Below, piece after piece: positions 1-10,638 of a stretch of DNA of 64,000 bases (position 1 is its first letter; each line of letters opens with the position of its first letter). The notes below the pieces were generated by a model, which worked only from the letters and a program-made list of their open reading frames with translations, ran no database searches and had not been told where the DNA came from. Position numbers and translations under genes: made by a program. The DNA comes from Tulasnella sp. 424. Taxonomy: Eukaryota; Basidiomycota; Agaricomycetes; Cantharellales; Tulasnellaceae. The stretch spans positions 1 through 64,000 of the forward strand of contig WSUB01000143.1 in NCBI GenBank assembly GCA_019633425.1, in the 5' to 3' direction.

Positions 1-1038
1 TTCCTCATCTACATTGCCTTCCCGCTCTCTTACAACCAATCCCACCACGTCCTTACGTGACTTCTCCCATATCATCCTTAACATACGAATTTCTCTAAAT
101 GTGAAGCTCAACTAGGGGCTCTGAGGCTGAATAGTCATGCCTTCTTACCGGCTCTGTGAATAAGGGTGGTGCGCGTCGGACAGATTCTCGCTCCAGTTAC
201 GGTGGAGGAACTCCGAAGCAGAGGATATGGAGAATATGGTGTCTCAGCGTAAATCGACCAGGAAGTTATGTTCCATCAGAGATAGCAGCCGTTTTCTCTG
301 ATAGAATTCGAGCTTGAGAGGACCAAAATATTTTGGGAGCTACTTCGACCGCGGGAGTGTCTACCCAAGGGATCACTTGTTGGCTCGTTTACCATCCCGC
401 CGTCGGAACTCCGGACGTACCTTCTTGGATCCACCAGAGGAATTTCACAGCTTTTCTTCGTTCTCCTCCTCTCCATCTCAGTTCCCAATCTCCCTCAAAC
501 AAAATGGCTCTACTTGATCTCATGACTCTCGCCGACCTCCGCATCGCCATAATCAGTCGTTCCATTGGCTCATGTCACGCACCTCAAACCGCCGTCTCGG
601 TCCATCCATAGGCCAAAATCACAACCAGACATCCTTCATACTCTCTTTCCCGCAAGTCAATTGCTTTGTTGCTCTCGAAACGCAACCTTCGTGGATGTAT
701 GCCATCTCTGCAAGACAGCCGCTTTGACTTAAGTGGCAGGTCTCGTTCCTCGGTAAAGAAGGCATTTAACTCGGTGTGAACAAGAGCACCGGTCATACCT
801 TCAAAATTATTGGCAGAATGTGCCGGGGGATATTTTCAAGTGTCGGAGAGCACGAGGAGATTGAGGTAAGTTAGGAAGGAATTTTTTTCCCATATGTTAT
901 ATGTTATATAAAGAAAATTAGGGAAGATCGGATTTCGTCGGTCGTGCGTTCCACACCCTTCGCTGACTCCTCACCTCTCCCTCTATCAGAAACTCTCTCG
1001 ATACCCCCCAGTAGCAATTCACAGGGGTCTATCCTCGC
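1..1038. other. No supported gene; left-edge intergenic DNA
   Basis: Short open frames occur on both strands but show no family resemblance, codon bias or plausible splice pattern. Bases about 20-150 resemble 20400-20515 (see repeat entry). Confidence 0.5.
20..150 (+). repeat. Dispersed repeat shared with about 20400-20515
   Basis: Both places contain CCAATCCCA(C/T)CACG, then CACTTCCCCCAT or CTTCTCCCAT, then GGGGCTCTGAGGCTGAAT, in the same order and spacing. The similarity is interrupted, so it is an old duplication. No open frame is conserved between the two copies. Confidence 0.55.
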
Positions 1039-1836
1039 GATGGCTCCCAACGCGGACCTTCTCCGCGCGCCTCTCCTCGGACGCATCCTTGAACTCGTCC
1101 AAGGGAACCACTCCTGAATGCCTACCAGCCCTTCCACCGCTTACGATTGTCTGGGTTGGATACAGCTCGAACGCCCTCCACGACATGCTTGTCACCTATC
1201 CGCGGTTGGGACACAAGCTCCGAGTTGGGACGCCTTTGAACCCCAAGTAACATGCTCCCACTGCAGTCTGGGATGAGATCAAGGAAGTCGACTGCGAGAA
1301 GGGCATCTTTTGGACCGACTGGTCCAGGGAAGCTGTCAAGGGTATGCCCTTTCGTGGTCACCGAAACGTGGTACGTGGGCAAAACAATTTCGGGGATCCC
1401 AATCCGTGTCTTTCTCCCGAGGCTTATGGATCGGAACTGTTATAGGATCTCTATGGGTCAAAGCCCGAAAATCCTCAACGACCAAAAGATTTTCATGGCT
1501 TCTAATTCACTGAGAAGCTGTGCAAAGAAGGCGGAGCGCACCCGGATCGGAAGTTCCTCCGCTGCTTGCCTCGCAAGGTGCATGAAGTCGGCGACGAGGT
1601 GTGTCTCGTGCATCATGTTTCTTCCCTGCATCGCTTAACCTTCACCCGCACATTAAGGTCTTCAAAGGCCCTTGATCTCTCATCTTTCACGAAGTTGAGA
1701 ACCGGAAGGGGACGATTATGGCATTGTTTGGGTACGTGACTTCCTATGTTCATTCGACTGGCTGAAAAGAGATTCCCTGACGATCATCTTTTTTGTTGCC
1801 AGTCAACTGGTCGGTCAGTGGAAGCTGTGAAGAGAT
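1039..1836 (+). pseudogene. Degraded protein-coding gene, family not recognised
   Basis: Coding-like sequence remains in the plus direction. It begins near an ATG at 1039 (MAPNADLLRAPLLGRILELV) and, after a frame change, continues with TIVWVGYSSNALHDMLVTYP and WDEIKEVDCEKGIFWTDWSR. The frame from 1143 is interrupted by at least three stops (after LRVGTPLNPK, after AYGSELL and after KDFHGF). A final piece, [14 protein letters not shown], could splice over a GT..AG intron (1732-1801) to a short tail ending in TGA. Stops plus frame changes argue for a dead gene rather than an unspliced one, but missed small introns could explain some stops. I do not recognise the family. Confidence 0.4.
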
Positions 1837-2207
1837 TTCGTAGAATGATATAACATGCTTCAATACTGGCCCTCTCGGACAGGGGAGCAAATAGTTTATT
1901 CCTCTAAGTGGGTGCGGGACTTCCCGTGCTTGTCGAGTCGTATACGTAAGATTTTTGGGTAACCCCCTTCAATGAATGCCAAGACCCTCAAGGTTCCAAT
2001 GTAGGGTCAGTATAAGTCGCCGAGTTTAGTGGTTAGCCGCTTGGCTCCTCCCCCTTCAACCTGTGGACTACCTGTGGCGTCATGTTTGCACATATATGAG
2101 ATACATCCCTTCGCAGGCTAATCGAGGTATACAAGTTATATTACATAAGGCGGTCGAACGCTGCTACGTTCCCGCTATGAGTGACCCATGAGTAGTTGTG
2201 AAGCACG
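1837..2207. other. Intergenic, nothing recognised
   Basis: No open frame, RNA gene or repeat could be supported. It lies 3' of DGL-1 on the minus strand and may hold its terminator region. Confidence 0.4.
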
Positions 2208-3675
2208 TCAAATCGGCTCGAAGAGTAGTTGCTGCGAAATAATGCAGCGACGCCAGTTAGCTTGCTGGCCAGCCTCTATTTAATCCCACCGATCGTTAAT
2301 TCCTTACCGAATCGAGGTCGCCACCGCACTTGTTCAATCGGAAGAGCACCCAACGATGAGTTCCAGCTCTCACAACAAAGTGTAAGCGCTCCTTCCCTGT
2401 GCGGCAATGTCAGAGCACAGCAACAGCATCAGTCAGCTCGTGATAAAGTATACATACTAGATCCACTTGTCTCTAAGGCCGAGATTGATATTTGACGATC
2501 CCCTGACTGAGAGACCTCCCAAGCCCTCGTAAGGATGGGTCCGCTGTATGCGGAGCCCGGGGATCCAGCTCCCGATTTCGAGTCTATACCACAGATGCCT
2601 AGAAAGCTGAGTAACGATGTAAGTTCACGGGGCTCACGAACCCGCAGTGGCCGAGGCTACTTACTTATCGCGATCGGTTCTATTAGCATAATACCACCTC
2701 ATCCCAAGCACATCACAGCCCTGAATTTGATTCTGAACCCCAGTAAATCAGGTGGACTATTAGAAAACGAGCCCCGACGGCGCTTACGTCGGGAATAAGC
2801 AGGTTCTGGGGTTCGTCGGATGCACGGAGGGATTCGTACACGACCTCTAGAGCGTCAGCTGCGGATGTAGTAGCATGCAGCCGATCCCGTTGAGTTGATT
2901 CTATGCCAAGGACTTTGGATAGATAATATATCTCTGAGTCGCCTTTCCTAAACACTCTGAGTCGGCCTCTACGCCGGCAGTTATTTGTGACAGGGGCTGT
3001 AGCTGTGGTGACTGGGGAAGTAGCTGCTGGGGCCGGCGTTGGGATGATTCTGATTCAGAATTTGCTCAGAGTCAGGTGCCATCAGGAAATGCAGAATACG
3101 ATAGAAATGCTTACGGGGAGCCTTCTTCAAATCCTTGACCGTACTGGGCAAAGATTGCCTGCTGCAGCGAGACCCAATCATCCCGGACGCCAGGTTCAAG
3201 CGACATATACCATCTCAGAGCACCTCCCACAAAGCACCCCGCGGCGAACTCGGCGCCCCAACGCTGGTCATTGAGCTTCCCCATGTGGAGGGCCCTTTTT
3301 CGAACCTGACGGACAAAGTCCTCTGCCTCAGTCCCACTTTTCCCGTAAAATAGAGGTCGAAATGTGGATATCATGGCCTGTCTCAAGAGCCTCCAGCTCC
3401 CTTGAGTCTCTTCATCCAGCAGGCTCCACCATGTCAACGCATCCCCAGTCAGGCAGATAGCGACAAAGTCTGCGATCCACTGATCATCTCGAAGTTTGCC
3501 TTGGGCGCGCGCATGCTTGTTGACAGAAGCTATAAATTTCTCGCATTCTTTGAGGTCCGTTCCTTGAAACTCTAGATGGCCAGATTCTGTGAAGGCGGTC
3601 AACGGTCCGGTGTGGTTGGAAGGGAAGAGAGAGGCGGAAACGAGCGGCGACCCAACACATACCGTCGGTCGACAT
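2208..3675 (-). CDS. DGL-1: double gag-like family protein, 358 aa, intact
   Basis: Model: complement(join(2208..2231,2308..2396,2458..2606,2665..2732,2788..3049,3115..3586,3663..3675)), 1077 nt in frame. Exon 1 codes only MSTD plus one base. Exon 2 carries two tandem helical repeats. The first runs from LEFQGTDLKECEKF through DALTWWSLLD to FRPLFYG; the second has EAEDFVRQV, ALRWYMSLEP and a closing AQYG. The spacing D-D-x-W ... A-L-x-W-W ... S-W-x-L-L-R-x-A-M resembles a retrotransposon Gag (PF03732-like) capsid helix bundle; this is resemblance by eye. Exon 3 holds a Pro/Ala linker and the basic module RRRGRLRV...YYLSK...ALEVVY...LLIPD. Exons 4-7 code DVLGMRW, CGIDSKSG, HRWVLF and LLFEPI-stop. 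Function unknown. Unusual here: W replaced by T in the first ALRWW motif, and a longer linker exon (262 nt). Confidence 0.75.
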
Positions 3676-4140
3676 GGGCGCTTCGGTCTTTTGACTTTGA
3701 TAATTGTTTGGGTGTGATACTTGCTACGCTGATTATCCGGCGCACCCGGGAGGGTCGTGGCACAGCAACCCGTTTGGCAACTATCGTTGACAAACCTGTA
3801 ATATTCGCACGCCACCCATCTCCAGCTCCAATCAAGAGTTTATAGAAGATGGAAACAGATTTCCATGAATGTACCCTCCACTGTTTTGTATCTATATTGT
3901 CCCATGTCAAGGCCTTGATGAGTGGGAAAGTCGATCTTGGAACTAAGAATCTGTTCGGATGAGCCTCCCAGCGACCGTTAGTAGTCCTGGAAACCATCAT
4001 CCTTGCTAAAAGACTTCAACGAATCCAAAATCGTAAATATTATGACACTGCTGTAAATTTATAGTCACTTTATTTTACGCCGCGAAATACTCTGATGCAA
4101 AGATCCCCTAGCGGGCTCGAGAAATCCGGGACGACTACAT
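3676..4140. other. Intergenic between DGL-1 and DGL-2
   Basis: Upstream flank of DGL-1 and downstream flank of the DGL-2 pseudogene. A minus-strand frame across 3599-4000 is not supported: it ignores the DGL-1 splice pattern and has no family resemblance. Confidence 0.4.
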
Positions 4141-5421
4141 TCACACCGGTTCAAAGAAAAGCTCCTGTAGATAAAGAACACATCCATCATCCATTAATTT
4201 TCAATCTGGCTGTCAGTAGAATGATGATTACTACGTACCAGATCTATTTCTCCCTTCTGCTGCCCGGGTCTAAACCAAATGAGGTGTTGGCAGGAGTGAT
4301 GGGAGAGAGGGAAGAGAAGTGCTTGAGTTTTGCATTATCAGTATAAATTCATGACATTAAAACAAATTTTGGAGTACGAACCAGATCCGTTTGCCCCAAA
4401 CACAGATCTAAGCCCAGCCAGCTGTGCAGTATGGTTACCAGACGTATCTGAAAGTCGCAGGTATGAAATCCACGAACTTGCCCGATTTGATCGTGTCTTT
4501 GTTGAGCCACTTCATTGCAAGTATGTCGCAGTTGGGAATTTGGTTCTGATACAAGTCTTGACGAGCTGTACGTGACTGGCCCTGGCTGTGTACTCACATC
4601 TAGTATATATAGAGTTTGGGGAGTCCTCGCAGCAGGATCGTAGTCAATTTCCAACGCTTCGACGACAGCTAAGGTTAGGACAACGCGACCCAACTCAGTT
4701 GGATCGGTACACATTCTTCTTGGTAAATAATAATATGGCCCCGAGTCGTTTTTCTTGCAAACCCGGATCCGGCCTCGGCACTTAGTGCTAGAATGAATAA
4801 GCAAACCTTGAAATCGCTCCGAAAGAGCCACCAAAGGAAAATCTGGCTCACTTTGGTCGCGAGCCACCATTTGGGGAATCGCGCGGATATTGTGCCAGAA
4901 TCGCCGGCCATAACAACTTCCAATCGTTCTGAGTAGTTGAATCGAGCGATGCATGCCACCGCATTGCATCTCCCACGAGGCAAGCCGATGCAAATGCCGT
5001 CATCCAAAGGTTGTCCATGAACCTCCCTCGTCGAGTGCCTTTTGACGAACCATACGCACAAACGTTTCAGCTTCCTCGCCGTTTCGGCCCGAAAAAGAAG
5101 GCTGGAACTTCGAGAGCATTGCTCTTCGAAGCAATTTCCAACTTTTTTGAACGTCTTCGTCAAGGCTATCCCACCACCGTAAACCGGATCGGGTGAAGCA
5201 GCCCGATGCAAAGTCGGCTATCCATTGGTCATCATGCTGTTTCCCCTCAGAGAGCGCATGTGCTGTCACGCTGCTGATGAATGCTTCGCACTCTGCAGCA
5301 TCTACTCCTCGGATCTTTAAATCGGCTGACGCAATTTGAACGTGGGCAGATTCCAAGTCAGATGGGGTACAATAGAAATTCCTCGGAGACCAATCCCTTC
5401 ACACTTACTTTGAAATGGCAT
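4141..5421 (-). pseudogene. DGL-2: double gag-like pseudogene, frameshift and C-terminal deletion
   Basis: Splice landmarks match the family: a 13-nt first exon (5409-5421, MPFQ), exon 2 about 4852-5325, a WF exon (4239-4321, LIWFRPGQ) and a last exon (4141-4164, ELFFEPV-stop). Exon 2 is 474 nt, one base short of a length that keeps frame. Repeat 1 reads normally (KIRGVDAAECEAF, GLRWWDSLDE), but near 5010-5030 the frame changes and repeat 2 (MTAFASACLVGDAMRWHASL, AQYPRD) lies in another frame. The exon that normally codes the C-x-[I/V]-[N/D]-S module is cut to roughly 45 nt. The basic module remains (CRGRIRVCKKND ... EALEIDYDP ... LYILD). The locus probably makes no full protein. Confidence 0.65.
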
Positions 5422-5847
5422 TTATAGCTCAGGATGTGAGAGAGTTTGCTCGGCCCAGGTCCTTATAGCGATGGTTGTGGACGAGGGGTGCGTGGTCTCA
5501 CCTCGTAGTAGTGTCGGAATGGGGTTGGATTACTGAGACCTTCGACCGATTACGCAATATGATTTCACTTCTTACGTCATTGAACCCTGATCGAGGATAG
5601 TATCCTCTGGCATCGTTTTCCCTTCGTTCGCGCTAGCGATTTTAGGTGATCGGACTTCCAGACTAGTAGCGGTTCGCGAAACATTCCATATCCAGATAGA
5701 CTGCGTGTTTAGAGGCCACTGTTAAGAATGAAGAATACATCGGACGCAGGCGTTTGGTATTCTCCGGGCGACTTGTCGTATTGACCACTCTTAATCACGT
5801 CCCTCAGTTGCATAATGCCTTTACGGCAGGTTACATTCGATCTTCAG
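5422..5847. other. Intergenic, nothing recognised
   Basis: Separates the DGL-2 pseudogene from the 3' end of DGL-3. No open frame or repeat that I can support. Confidence 0.4.
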
Positions 5848-7261
5848 CTATATTGCCTCAAATATGATCTATGAGCAGATGAATAGTTATTATAGGTGGC
5901 AATTCTTGTGATGGGCTGTGGAATGGGGCTAGGAGCGATAGTTCACGTACCGAAGCAGCATTGGAAGGGGGTGTGCCTTTCAAGAACATGACACCATTCC
6001 CAGTCCCAGATGACGATGCGTACATAGTAACTAAGGAGCCCAAGATTGTTGGAAACGGACGTGAATGGCAACCATATGCGGCACATACCAGATCCGTCCG
6101 TCGCAAATAGAGTTATGTCTCCCTTTGACTTAGACGAAGATTTCCAGGAATTTGTTACAAGAAGGCCTCCACTACCGTCGTTCCAGGATCCAAGCCCCGA
6201 ACTCGAATCTATAGGACATAAGCCAGCCGAACTGGATTGCAGGAGTTAGGGCCAATTCGTGGATAGGAAGCTCAATAATACGGACGTGGAGCTGGTCGAG
6301 TCGCTTTTATTGAGCTTGATTCCCAGAACATCGTAGTTGTCGATTTGTCCCTGTCACACATACGGTTAGATCGCACACTGGCAACCCAAGGATGAAGGCT
6401 TACATCGGGGATAAACAAAGCCCGTGTTTCGCTCAAATCATCCGCCTCGCGATACTCGACTTCCAATGCATTGTCTGAAGACGCTTCAACAAGCAGGAAC
6501 CCAGATGTGTGCCGGTTTCTAGACACATAGTAGCTTTTGGGATCGCCAGATCTGACCAATTTGATGTAACCTCTCCGCGACCAAGCTTTGAACGGAGGTT
6601 CCGTCACAGTCACCGAGGGCGATGATGGGATGATACTGAGACCAAAGGGATCAAAGGTAAGCTTAGCTTCCTAACGACGGGCTTCGTGAGTGACCGACCT
6701 CGATGTCAGACCTAGGTTGCTTTCTTTGGGATATTGAAGGAAAATCGCCCGTTGGAGGGCGTCCCAGTCTTGCTGGACACTCTGCTCAAGCGACACGTAC
6801 CATCGCAGAGCACCTCCTGCAAATAGTGGCGCAGCATAGGTGGCGATCCACTGCGGGTCGTCGAGCTTTCCGGCATCCCGCGCCCGTTGATGAACCGCGA
6901 AAACGAACTTCTCCGCTTCCTCTCCACTTTCCCCGTGAAAGACAGGGCCGTATCGTGCGATCAATGCGTTCTGAAGCAGCTTCCAGCTTCCTTGAGTCGC
7001 TTCGTCCAGCCCGGTCCACCACCGCAAGGCGTCTTGCCGCAGGCGAGTTCCCACAAAGTCGGCGATCCATTTATCATCCCTTTGCTTGCCTTGGTAGTAA
7101 GCGTACTTCCTCACAGTGGTGATAAAATGTTCACATTCGGTTGAGTCCCTTCCAGAAAAGTCGAGACGCTCTGACTCTGGTTACCGTGCAAAACCACAAA
7201 TTCCGAGTTAGGCATCGGTGCGTGCGGCCGTAGTACTTGATGTAGCGACTCGAGCGTTCAT
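5848..7261 (-). CDS. DGL-3: double gag-like family protein, about 347 aa
   Basis: Model: complement(join(5848..5868,5951..6030,6089..6231,6286..6350,6404..6635,6699..7176,7237..7261)). Exon 2 is 478 nt, identical in length to DGL-4, -7 and -11. It codes LDFSGRDSTECEHF, DALRWWTGLDEATQGSWKLL and, in repeat 2, GEEAEKFVFAV, ALRWYVSLE, LQYPKE. The exon-3 linker is atypical (SPSVTVTEPP instead of PTPAAA). Exon 5 codes GLCPIDSSSG...LLVTNSWKSS, and the last exon ends IFEAI-stop, a variant of the usual FEPI. The first exon is the weak point: an ATG at 7261 with a donor at 7236 gives phase 1, but other 5' ends are possible. The chromosome just upstream (7901) was the insertion point of the large DNA transposon, so its original distal promoter may be displaced. 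Confidence 0.65.
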
Positions 7262-7906
7262 GCACGTACCGCTTTTAGAGATGGTCGCGCCCATTAGTTT
7301 TGAGTAATGCAGGTGAGGATGTTTGTCGGATGCGGTACCGTCCGAGAGCAGGTTGGAGTGGTTTAAGGAAACCTGACGATACGAGCAAATATGAGTATGG
7401 CACATATACTGTCCGGAAATTACCACACGTGCGCACACACGCACACACCCGACACCCACACACACATACGGTATGTCGTGAATTTAAAAATGAAGTCTGG
7501 ATCGAAAATATGTGGGTATCTATGCAAACAACAAGTATCCTATTCATGGAGCTACCACTTGATTGGATATGGGGCCCGCCGGGTGGGGCACTCCTCCGCG
7601 CGAGCCGCACTCTGGTCCCGTGGTGCACTGGTTGGGGACCAAAGAATTCGAAGTAGTAAATGATTGAGTTGGCTTAAAGATATTTTGGGGGGGAGACCAT
7701 GAGGAGGACGATGGGAATCGGAGCTTTGACTTAATCCCCTCACTTCAGCATACGAGAGGATCGAAGCTCAGCTCCGTCAGCCTCTGGTTAGCACGTATAT
7801 GTATCGACCAGTACAGATAATAAAATACTATTTACGAATACGAACGATGCTACCTTAGTGGCAGTGGCGAAACTCACGGATTGTCGCTTACGGTAGATCC
7901 AACGTC
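7262..7906. other. Intergenic with a CA/CG-rich microsatellite
   Basis: Holds an imperfect (CA)n tract at about 7425-7470 (CACACACGCACACACC and similar). It ends at the transposon target duplication. No gene supported. Confidence 0.5.
7901..7906 (+). repeat. Target-site duplication, left copy (AACGTC)
   Basis: AACGTC lies directly outside the left terminal inverted repeat and is repeated exactly at 15104-15109, directly outside the right one. This fixes the element ends to the base. Confidence 0.9.
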
Positions 7907-8072
7907 TATGGCATTCCGATTGGGGAAAAAATCCCGCGCGAAATTTTTTCCCCCTGCCCCTTACAAAGGGCCTTCCTGAGCCCTCCTGAGCCTAAGTCCT
8001 ATATACAAGAAATCATCTGCTGGGGGAGGGGGTCGATGGGTGAAATCGCGCGCGGGGTGCCAAAATCGCGCG
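7907..8072 (+). repeat. Left terminal inverted repeat
   Basis: Matches the reverse complement of 14938-15103 almost base for base, including CCCGCGCGAAATTTTTTCCC and AAGTCCTATATACAAGAAAT. It starts with TATGG, next to the AACGTC duplication. Confidence 0.9.
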
Positions 8073-8176
8073 GCGGGTCAGAAAATCTTGTGGCTGGCGA
8101 AAAAATCTTGCGGCTGGCGAGAAAATCTTGCGGCTGGCGAGAAAATCTCCCGCTCCCGCAGAAAATCTTCGTGCAG
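8040..8176 (+). repeat. Left subterminal 20-bp repeats
   Basis: About six head-to-tail units of a degenerate 20-mer, AGAAAATCTTGCGGCTGGCG (the first two units read CAAAATCGCGCG). The same unit recurs inverted at 14866-14970. Such subterminal arrays are usual transposase-binding sites; here that role is inferred. Confidence 0.75.
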
Positions 8177-8640
8177 ATGATCAACTCCATGCAAACAAGC
8201 TGATTCTAAACATCCTCGCGTACAGAATTCATGCCACCTACTTTAGCGCGAGGGCTGGGACAGTAGGAGCCAGACTTGTCCCAACTTTTAGGGAAGGGTG
8301 CCGAAACGAGACTCAAGGAAAACATCGAACAATAATAAAATAAATAGCAATCTAATGCAGACTAAACGGCTAATATGATAAAGAACTACCTAAAGTCCGT
8401 CAAGAAGTGACGTGTGGTGTGCTGATGGAATGAATAGGGCAGGATGAACGCGTAAAGGAGGGTAACCGAGGAAATATGATAGATAATGAATTGATGCGGA
8501 AAGTGGAAAAGAGGGACAGCAAGGTCGGGTAGTTGAGCCAGCTGGCGGTGTGATGGTTTTAAGTGGATATGTGATATTGGGTCGATTGCGTGAGACGATG
8601 AGTGATGAATATGGATGGGCCGAGACAGTGGTCAAGTCAT
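8177..8640. other. Transposon spacer, 3' of accessory gene
   Basis: Non-coding between the left subterminal repeats and the stop of the accessory gene; likely holds its 3' UTR. Confidence 0.5.
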
Positions 8641-10272
8641 TTAGAAAAGTGGGTCATCGAGAGGAGGGTCCATCAGATCAGGATCAGAGAAAGCTGGCAT
8701 GACAAACAACGGAGTCGGAGTGGGAGCAGGTTTGGAGGTTGCTGGAGGCGCGTTGCCAGGAATATTTGTGATGGAGCCTAGGGGAATTTGCGGGTTTGGT
8801 GCTGTTGTTGCAGCTGACGTATTTTCAGGATTGGCGAGAGGCACATCCGGAGAAGCAGAGCCAACGGCGTCCGAGATCGAAGTAGAGCCAACACCGTTTG
8901 AGGTCGAAGGTCCACCTGACGGATGAGTTGTGGTGGGCGTGTGGCTGCTGCGACGACGAACCCGGAGCGACCGACGGGGTCCGACAATGTTGGCGGACGT
9001 CGATGAGCTTGCGGACGGTTCTTGAGATGTAGCCACTGAAGATTCCCCTGTTGTGTCGTCATTTGAGTTCAAAGGAGTGTGTGTTGGGGGAGGTGTGATG
9101 TCATTGATGTCGGGAAGGTCGTCGTCAGAGTCGGAGACGACCACTCTGCTTTGAGCGCGGGTTTCTGTAATAAACGTCCGTGAGCGGGGGAGTGATTAAA
9201 GGATACTTGTCAATGGACTTACTACGCTTTTTCTTAGGTGCAGGGTTATCGGAATCTGAATCCGCAGCTGGTGGCTTGCCAGTGGCGCTTGTTTGCCGTC
9301 GCCTTCGCAGTGACGAGCCTTCAGCGGAGTTGGTGATCGCCCACCTGCGATAAACGTTCTCCGGAATCTCGATTGTAGAAGCTACGGGAAGGTGGTAAGC
9401 ACTCGCACTTGCTAGCAGCCATCAGGCAATAGCGGCTCACCGAGAAGGAAAGTCCCCGAAGACTCCCTGCCTTTGGGAAGGAGGGAAAGCAAGTAATCAC
9501 CGGTCCACTTGACCCAAGGGTACTTCACGCTGATAACTTCGAGTTTATGGTACCGCTTCTTCAACAACTCCCACCGGGGAGATTCCGGGTCTGAGACATT
9601 GTCATCAAGCCAGGACATCTGATCCGGGAAGAGTCCTTCAAACCATCGAATTACGTCGTCCTCGCTCCAGGCAGTGTCGAGCTGAAGTGGTCGGCCATCA
9701 GAGTCGGCGGTCTTGACAAAGCCGTAACGCTGAAGGGATGCGACAGCTTCCGGTGACAAGTCATCGATCTCCTCTTGGTCAGTCTGATAGGTTAAACGAG
9801 ATGCCCGTGAGTTAATGAGGTCAGTCCATGCTATTCAAATGGGCAATGACGAACCTCAAGACCATAAGGGATAAGTACTGCCTTTGCGACGGTCCTTCGG
9901 ACGCTGCTCGATGATCCCTGGGGCTCGGCCTGGAGCAGGACGGGACTCAGTATTCATAGTCGTGGCGGTAAACACTAATCATGTACACACCTTTGGTTGA
10001 GTCTCGGAGTCGCTCTCACTTTCGGAGCGATCCGCAACCTTCCGTAATCCCTTGGTCATCTCGCGATAAGCCTGTTTCTTCGAGGCCTTGGCAGGCTGCT
10101 TGGGTTGAACCAGACTCCGACCTTTGCCTTTTGGACCAAAGAAGTCGGTAAACTTGGGGGCTGAATTCTTTGACGACTTGTTGGCTTTGGAGGAGGTGGG
10201 GTTTGAATTAGGGGCGGGAACCGGTTCGTTCTCCTCATCAGATGGAACTGGTCGCACTCGTTTCTTCCCCAT
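8641..10272 (-). CDS. Transposon accessory protein, 460 aa, function unknown
   Basis: Model: complement(join(8641..9164,9223..9381,9441..9783,9855..9929,9991..10272)), 1383 nt, every junction in phase with GT..AG. Residues 1-94 are basic and polar (MGKKRVRPVPSDEENEPVP start, Lys/Ser-rich). The centre (about 120-235) is a compact, probably folded part with AVLIPYGLE, SEDDVIRWFEGLFPDQMSWL and WELLKKRYHKLE. A basic stretch PAPKKKRKTR near 285 looks like a nuclear localisation signal. The tail is acidic then Ser/Thr/Pro-rich (VVVSDSDDDLPDIND onward). I recall proteins with this central pattern beside similar transposases in other basidiomycetes, but cannot confirm that here. Likely co-mobilised; a role in transposition or transcription is only inferred. 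Same strand as the transposase, 366 bp downstream of its stop. Confidence 0.7.
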
Positions 10273-10638
10273 TCCTAATCAAGGAGAGATGGATATCAAT
10301 GGGTATAGGTCAAAAGAGTGACGTGGTTGTATAAGAAAAGAGAGTAACAGAGTCTGAGAAGGATGGATGGAAGTTGAATGACGTGTGGTCGAAATTTGAA
10401 CGAGTCCAATCCAACTCATTGTTTGTTCGATCTACACTGTCCGTTGTGAGCGGTGCAACATCCACCTTAGCACATTTGTAGCCCCGAGCATCAGCTCATG
10501 GACATTCAATGAAATGATAGGTAGCAGGCTGATTCTTATGTGAGTTTCCATGCCGTCCTAAATTAGGTTGCAACAACCGACGCAAGTGTTGCTGGCGAGA
10601 GACCCACAGAAAATCTGAATGACAAAACACATGAATTC
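10273..10638. other. Transposon spacer between accessory gene and transposase
   Basis: Holds the promoter region of the accessory gene and the 3' UTR of the transposase. No motif could be singled out. Confidence 0.45.

Noticed and set aside
7300..7660. Open frames over the CA-rich tract
   Set aside because: Composed of His/Thr repeats from the microsatellite; all three frames open for the same compositional reason.
8040..8176. CRISPR-like array from the 20-bp repeats
   Set aside because: Units are head to tail without spacers and are mirrored at the other transposon end.
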